Source: Chaetoceros tenuissimus (Eukaryota > Bacillariophyta > Thalassiosirophyceae > Chaetocerotales > Chaetocerotaceae). From it: 64,000 nucleotides of DNA. The position numbers and the translations under genes are program-made. Location: the NCBI GenBank assembly GCA_021927905.1, contig BLLK01000022.1, positions 3,038,001 through 3,102,000 of the forward strand, in the 5' to 3' direction. How positions within the stretch are numbered: the stretch's first letter is position 1; every line of letters begins with the position of its first letter. Below are positions 59,042 through 64,000 of the stretch, one piece after another. Under the pieces are notes generated by a model. The model saw only the letters and a list, made by a program, of their open reading frames with translations. It had not been told where the DNA came from and searched no databases.

Positions 59042-59840
59042 ATGAGAGTGCAGACAGAAGAGTGGCGGAGATTCGTACCGGGAGTAAGAGTGTACAAAGG
59101 AATGGTAACGTTTTTCTATAATGGAGAGATTCTTTGGGATAAATGAGGAAGGAGAGCCTCTAATTTATGATGAAAGAGAAAGAGACTCGTGGCAAGTTGT
59201 CATGGTTCTTCCCGGAGTAGAAGTGATTCCTGACAACACATTTAATGGCTGCTTTAGTCTCGAGACAGTAATCATGTCGGAAACAGTTCGAAGAATTGAA
59301 GATGATGCTTTCGCTCAATGCTTTTATCTCAAGTTTGTCAAACTTCCAAGAAATTTGGAATCCATCGGATGGAGGGCATTCTGGAGCTGTGAATCTCTAA
59401 CATCAGTCTTTATTCCGCCATCATGTAGATTTATTGGTAGAGAGGCATTTTGTGACTGCAAACAGTTGCTAATCTTGAGTATTTCTCAGAATATTCGAGT
59501 TGGTGGATTAGTTTTTCAAAACACAGCTTTGATAGGGCTCTTCCAATTGAAACTGATAAAGATTGTACGTATGATAGAGACGATGATGAGGAAGCAGTCC
59601 AATGGGTCAAATCTATCAATAATGAAGATGCATACACTCTTCACCGCGCTTGCTCCTCTGACAATCCTTTAGCTGAAATTATCCATGCTCTAGTAAAACA
59701 ATATGGCATCAAAGCCATGAGAATGCCAAACATTATTGGTATCACACCTTCCCAGTATTTAGAAGTCAATATGTTTACTACTATCGGAAAAAGAGATTAT
59801 CAACAAATACATTTTAGATATGATGGGAGTGATTATCTAA
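59042..59840 (+). pseudogene. Decayed BspA-like LRR gene
   Basis: It begins with the family start MRVQTEEWRRFVPGVRVYKG and shows PGVEVIPDNTFNGC, RRIEDDAFAQC, SIGWRAFWSCESLTSVFIPP, SINNEDAYTLHRACSS and MPNIIGITPSQYLEV. The frame is interrupted at least three times: just after the ILWDK segment (about 59143), between FQNTAL and the linker (about 59530), and near the last 40 codons (about 59795). The longest piece open today is 59121-59672. Compared with the intact copy at 63542 this is a pseudogene. Family members are leucine-rich repeat proteins thought to act in recognition. Confidence 0.8.
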
Positions 59841-60041
59841 TCAATAAAGCGATGATCTCTAACTTTTCTTTAAACTAAACAAAATCATATTTTGTATTCA
59901 AATAGTCGCGCCCGTCATTTCTAGAATGTACCATAACAACTACAAAACTTGTAACAAATGCTTATTAGGAATTATATGTAGTATCGTCATGATGCTAGCT
60001 AGATATCATTGAGAAGTGGGCACAGAGAAATAGCTTAGAGC

Positions 60042-61660
60042 TTACGCGTTATAATTACCCTCGTCAAGCCATAGCCCCTCGTCAAGCGACAGTTTCTCGT
60101 GAGGAGTACCATCAAGACTAGCAGCAATCTTCTTGTACTTTGCAAATGCTGCCTCTACAGCACTATGCTTCTCTACTCTTACACCATTTCTTGCACGCTT
60201 CTTGGTTCCAAGTACCATGAGGAAGATGTGAGCTCCGATAACTCCAAGAGAAAACATGGAAGCTGCAAAGTTTGGAGATGGCTGGCCTCCATGAGAAGCA
60301 GGGTCGAACAGGCTGTTCCATCCCTTGTATCCCATGAAGATAAGATGGAAAGTTGCAAGAAGAATCGCAAGCGGTGATACGTAGGTGTACAGAGGCTTGA
60401 GCTTCATCCAAGATCCTTCCTTGATCAACGAACGGATGGTAAGCATAGTGACAAGAACGAATGCAATAACTCCACATGCGAGACTGATTTCGTAGTTTCC
60501 ATAGTAGCGTCCTTTATTGTCGGCGTCAAACCACTTGGTCTTGTATGGAATAGCAACCAAGCTACCCATGAATGCATGTGCCATTAGGAAGAAGAAGGAA
60601 ATGACACCAGTCTCGGTCTTGAGTGATACAAGATCTACTAGCATGGATTTGATTGAGATTGATTTTTCCCAACGAGTAAAGATGCTACGAGCAAGAGCCC
60701 ATGTGATCCATGGGAAAATGAATGAAAAGACTGGTACAGCCATGATTAAAGCGCATACCACTGCGTTGATGGTATCAAGTCCGTTGGTAGAACCTTCGCC
60801 GGAGAAAGTGTTCATGATTGCAAGAAGGTTCCCTGCAAATGGTGCAACAGACATCATCCAAAGTGCGGTCCATCCAAAAGCTTTATCTGCGATGTAAAGA
60901 GGGATCATAGTGTCTGGGTATGATCCGTTCACATGTTGTGAGTAACGAGTGAATACGTATCCAAATCCAGTAGCATATACTGCGAAGGAAAGCCATGCCG
61001 CATCGTACCAACGTTCGACTTCAGCACGAGTCATGAGACGAGCAGCAACTTCACCAGATAGAGTATTCTTTGGAGCTGGTTTCCATACAATGCCTGGAAT
61101 ATCAAGTGCAGGTTTTGTGGATGATGCGGATGAAGTATACACAGTAGCAGTTTTGTTGCCCTATGAATGTATGATGAATTGGAATTTGATGAGGAAATGA
61201 AGCGACGGAATATCAATCCATGAGATATACTTACAGTATGACCAGATACATCATAGCTGCTTAGTCCAGTTACTTTCCATACAATTTGATCAGGAGTAGA
61301 TACAACCGCAGAAGCTACAGCAACTGCGCCATCGTAGCTTTCACTTTGTGGGTCTGGGTTGGACCAGTCAATGAAATGAAGTAGTGGCGTCTTTCCAGAA
61401 GAGGAAGATATACTTCTTGCACCTTGAAGTGCAGCAGCCATAAGTGGAGCGTTTTCAGAGAGATCTCTACCACAGTACATCACGTAAGATACATTGGTAA
61501 GGATTCGACTCATATCTTCTGCAGCCATGGAGAAGAATTTGGTAGCGGAGATCTGTTCAACAGAGGGGGTTTCATTAGACGTTGAGACAATTGATGTTTC
61601 AAGTCCTTGTGCGAGTGAGTTTCCAAACTCTCCTTTACCGATTACTACAATCTTTGTCAT
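60042..61660 (-). CDS. STEAP-type metalloreductase
   Basis: Two exons (61660-61235, 61160-60042), phase 0, 514 residues. The N-terminal domain starts MTKIVVIGKGEFGNSLAQGL, the NADPH/F420-type Rossmann motif of STEAP proteins. About six helices follow. Two carry the His pair that holds the single heme (VISFFFLMAHAFMGSLV and LAILLATFHLIFMGYKGW). STEAP enzymes move electrons from NADPH across a membrane to reduce ferric or cupric ions. In a diatom this would serve iron or copper uptake at the plasma membrane or in vesicles. The exon 1 frame could be read as a separate gene, but the splice is clean. Confidence 0.93.
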
Positions 61661-62079
61661 GATAGAGATCTGCTGTTGTTTGCGGTGTGCGAAAAAAAGC
61701 AGTGAGAAATATTTTATCATTGTTTTTATAGGTGATCAAAACAATGTCTATAGATTATTCCTTTTGGGCGTACCTTTTATACTTGAGATTTGCAGGGAAG
61801 TTGAAAGCGTTTTAATTTGCACAATGTGAAAATAATGAGAGAATGAGTGTGGAATTTTTTACTTGATAGCTGACAGATTTGCTTGAAAGGAGTCGTTCTT
61901 GTGAGAATGTGGAATGATAGATATTTCGGTTGCCATCGACTTTTTTTCCTTAGTTGCGTCAAGGTGACGACAACAACAATGTATGCCTAGATTTTCATTA
62001 AATAATTTTTTCTTTAGTTACGTAAAGATGACGACACCAAGAACTTTTTATTCTTTATTTTGTGAAATTGCAAATTTAG
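61661..62079. other. Upstream of the STEAP gene, no other gene seen
   Basis: About 420 bp, T-rich. Nothing recognised. Confidence 0.45.
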
Positions 62080-62260
62080 ATTGCATACCATATTATTATT
62101 TATTACTTTCAAATTTCATCGGAGGATCGGAACATATATTTCTCCGTTCGTCCATCCGCGATTAGGATGGATTGCATATATTTATTATTATTTATTACTT
62201 TCAAATTTCATCGGAGGATCGGAACATATATTTCTCCGTTCGTCCATCCGCGATTAGGAT
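62080..62260. repeat. Tandem duplication of about 90 bp
   Basis: Copy 1 (62080-62168) and copy 2 (62171-62260) are almost identical and share the perfect stretch from 'tactttcaaatttcatcgga' through 'ccatccgcgattaggat'. They stand directly against the truncated LRR copy. The near identity implies a recent event. Confidence 0.93.
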
Positions 62261-62660
62261 ATTGGAGATGGAACATTTTGTGATTGTTTCCAGCTGTTAA
62301 TTTTGAGTTTGCCACAGGGTACTCACCTTGGTGAAGATGTTTTTCAAAGCACAGCATTACTTGAAGCATCTCCATTTGAACTTGATGAACATGGTGAAAA
62401 TGATAGAAACAGTGATGATGATGTAGAAGCAAAGCAATGGATCAAGTCCATCAACAATGAAGAAGCATATGCTCTTCACCGTGTGTGTGCTTCCTTTAAT
62501 CCCTTGTCTGAAATCATTCATGATCTAGTAAACCAACGAGGTATCAAAGCTATGAAAATGCCAAACGCTATTGGAATCACTCCTTTCTAATATTTAGAAG
62601 CAAACACGTTTGCTAATATCTCTGAAAAGGAGATTTCGACAAATATATTTTAGATATGAT
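62261..62660 (+). pseudogene. 5'-truncated BspA-like LRR fragment
   Basis: It opens inside the repeat region at IGDGTFCDCFQLLILSLPQG and continues LGEDVFQSTALLEASP, SINNEEAYALHRVCAS, MPNAIGITPF. A stop stands where family members have a Gln codon (TAA for CAG, at about 62588), and the last 20 codons are also shifted. About the first 130 residues of the family are missing. The break point coincides with the end of the tandem duplication. Confidence 0.8.
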
Positions 62661-62845
62661 GGGAGAGATTGTATAATCTAAGATAAAGAAATAATATCGC
62701 TTTCACATAATAATTTTCTGTTGCTATTTTATTTATGAAACGATATTAGTTAAAAAACTGACTAAAATATTCATTATATATACTTTATACAATTTACAAT
62801 CATTTGCTTATCTATCACAAGTGAATCTCAAAATAATGCCATGCT

Positions 62846-63203
62846 CTAAACAGTACTGACACCTTCTTCAAACGCTTCAATAGTTTTCGTATCGTCATAT
62901 TCAATGTGTGCGATATTCATCAAAGTTCTTATATTCTCAGCTTTGTGACAGACTTCAATGGTGTTTACTAATTCCTGACTGCAAGAGTCTACTCGTTCGT
63001 CATTCATTTCGATGGTAAATAACTTGGATAAGTGATCTAAAAGAGCAAACAGGACAAATGCTGGCCGTAATGACTTGGAATAATCATCTACAGTTAAGCC
63101 TCTTCGTTTCCCTACAGCTCTCCTTGCAGATGGGCTTGATGGAGAATGATCATCTCCCCAATCGGAAAAAGAAGTTGCACGAGCTCTTCTGTGTGAGATC
63201 TTT
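62846..63203 (-). CDS. Terminal exon of an unrecognised gene
   Basis: An ATG-less exon with a CAG acceptor upstream (63206-63204) and a TAG stop at 62846. It codes about 118 residues including DDYSKSLRPAFVLFALLDHL, SKLFTIEMNDERVDSC and KAENIRTLMNIAHIEYDD. The helical 'LRPxxVLFxLLDxL' phrase recalls the C-terminal region of UBR4/BIG E3 ligases, but I cannot confirm this. Upstream exons could not be joined; a coding-like piece (EAFSDDFSITVVLVDTK) lies at about 63250-63305. Confidence 0.5.
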
Positions 63204-63541
63204 CTGTTTTATTGACGGGGCAACATCACATCTTTTGTCGCATCATTTGGTATCTACCAATACGACAGTGATACTAAAATCATCAGAGAACGCTTCTTTT
63301 CAATAGATACGTATACGAGTAATAGATACTCTCATAGATTCATGTATTTCAATTGAATTACACTTTAGCTAGCTGGAAAAGACTGTGTTACAACGGCAAC
63401 AAGATTTCAAGTACTACTGTATAAGAGAAAGTAGAATATGCATGTAAAATATCATCAATTTAAATACTTACTCATAACCCAACATTGACTACGAAATATA
63501 TTGAACTGCTGGCTACTACATCATACATCGTCTAGTACGAG
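63204..63541. other. Intergenic or unresolved exon region
   Basis: About 340 bp before the intact LRR gene. The piece near 63250-63305 on the minus strand may be an exon of the gene at 62846-63203. Confidence 0.35.
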
Positions 63542-64000
63542 ATGAGGGTCCAAACGGAAGAGTGGCGGCGGTTCATACCGGGAATTCGGATGTACAAAGG
63601 AAAGAAGACTTATTTTTATAACGGAGAGATACTTTGGGATCATGACAAAAAAGATTTTCTTGTCTATGATGAAAAAGAGAGACACTCGTGGGAAGTCGTT
63701 ATTATTCTTCCTGGAGTTGAAATCATTCCTGTAGCTACTTTCTTTGAATGCTACAATGTCAAGACTGTTATCTTGGCCGATACTGTCAGAAGAATTGAAT
63801 CGATAAGTGCTTTCAATGCTTGCTTTGGTCTTGTATCTGTTCGACTGTCAAGAAATCTCGAGTACATTGGAGCGTGGGCATTCCATCGCTGTGAATCTCT
63901 TACTTCCATTTCTATTCCGCCATCTTGTAGAGATATTAGGAATGATGCATTTCACGGTTGTCAAAAACTGATTATTTTGGGATTGCCACAGCATGTACAA
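63542..64000 (+). CDS. BspA-like LRR (LRR_5) protein, intact so far, runs off the right edge
   Basis: Open from the ATG at 63542 to the last base (153 codons). It starts MRVQTEEWRRFIPGIRMYKG and continues YFYNGEILWD, then PGVEIIPVATFFEC, NAFNACFGL-type repeats, IGAWAFHRCESLTSISIPPS and IILGLPQHVQ. Repeats of about 23 residues with the I-x-x-x-A-F-x-x-C pattern are the LRR_5/BspA type. There is no signal peptide, so an intracellular place is likely. It serves as the reference for the two broken copies at 59042 and 62261. The precise role is unknown; the family is large and variable in Chaetoceros. Confidence 0.85.
   Translation, partial: MRVQTEEWRRFIPGIRMYKGKKTYFYNGEILWDHDKKDFLVYDEKERHSWEVVIILPGVEIIPVATFFECYNVKTVILADTVRRIESISAFNACFGLVSVRLSRNLEYIGAWAFHRCESLTSISIPPSCRDIRNDAFHGCQKLIILGLPQHVQ

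Noticed and set aside
1-64000. tRNA, rRNA, CRISPR arrays
   Set aside because: I saw no tRNA-like cloverleaf boxes, rRNA segments or regularly spaced identical repeats with unique spacers.

Overview
The window looks like nuclear DNA of a centric diatom, most likely a Chaetoceros-type genome. This is inference from several signs. Base composition is AT-rich. Introns are short (about 60-110 bp) with GTAAGT-like donors and no plant-like signals. Two proteins start with a signal peptide followed by an 'AF-x-P'-like motif, the diatom plastid-entry signature. An outer-dynein-arm docking protein is present, which fits an organism with flagellated sperm. At the right end lie copies of the MRVQTEEW...PGVEVIP...IPPSC family of BspA-like leucine-rich repeat proteins, which I know as greatly expanded in Chaetoceros. 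No retroviral or other virus-like element was seen.

Layout. 1-1034: ODA1/CCDC63/114-like flagellar protein (minus, runs off the left edge). 1969-8462: a plastid-type insulin-degrading-enzyme (M16) gene between two astacin-like secreted genes that both have Val instead of the catalytic Glu. 9073-13128: a six-exon M11 gametolysin-like secreted protease with a long Ser/Pro/Thr stalk and 192-bp tandem repeats; a shorter paralog is at 34133-35686. 13730-22601: a BCL7-like chromatin protein, two tandem paralogs that may carry an NT-C2 domain, a putative plastid protein, the first of two similar single-pass membrane proteins (the second is at 22944-25229), and a Cys-motif protein. 26513-31278: a MYND protein with a helical repeat array, and type II pantothenate kinase. 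32224-33440: an I-PpoI-like His-Cys-box protein. 36754-38843: topoisomerase VI subunit B. 39426-42592: a multi-pass membrane protein ending in eleven LNR modules. 43206-43768: a small secreted Cys-rich protein whose second exon has no ATG. 44505-50058: DEPDC5/Iml1 (GATOR1) of about 1,700 residues. 50096-51565: PIG-M mannosyltransferase.

51728-58709 is a candidate about 7-kb Mutator-like DNA transposon. It is bounded by 17-bp near-identical inverted termini and holds three spliced genes: a zinc-binding protein, a protein with SUMO-interaction-like motifs, and a MULE transposase with a recognisable D-D-E triad. It is the best candidate for an undescribed system in the window.

59042-64000: a decayed LRR copy, a STEAP-type metalloreductase, a 5'-truncated LRR fragment beside a fresh 91-bp tandem duplication, a terminal exon of an unrecognised gene, and an intact LRR gene running off the right edge.

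Exon borders were derived by reading GT/AG sites and frame by eye. There is no transcript support. Most genes here are independent housekeeping or surface-protein genes. The only set that seems to work together is the transposon cassette.
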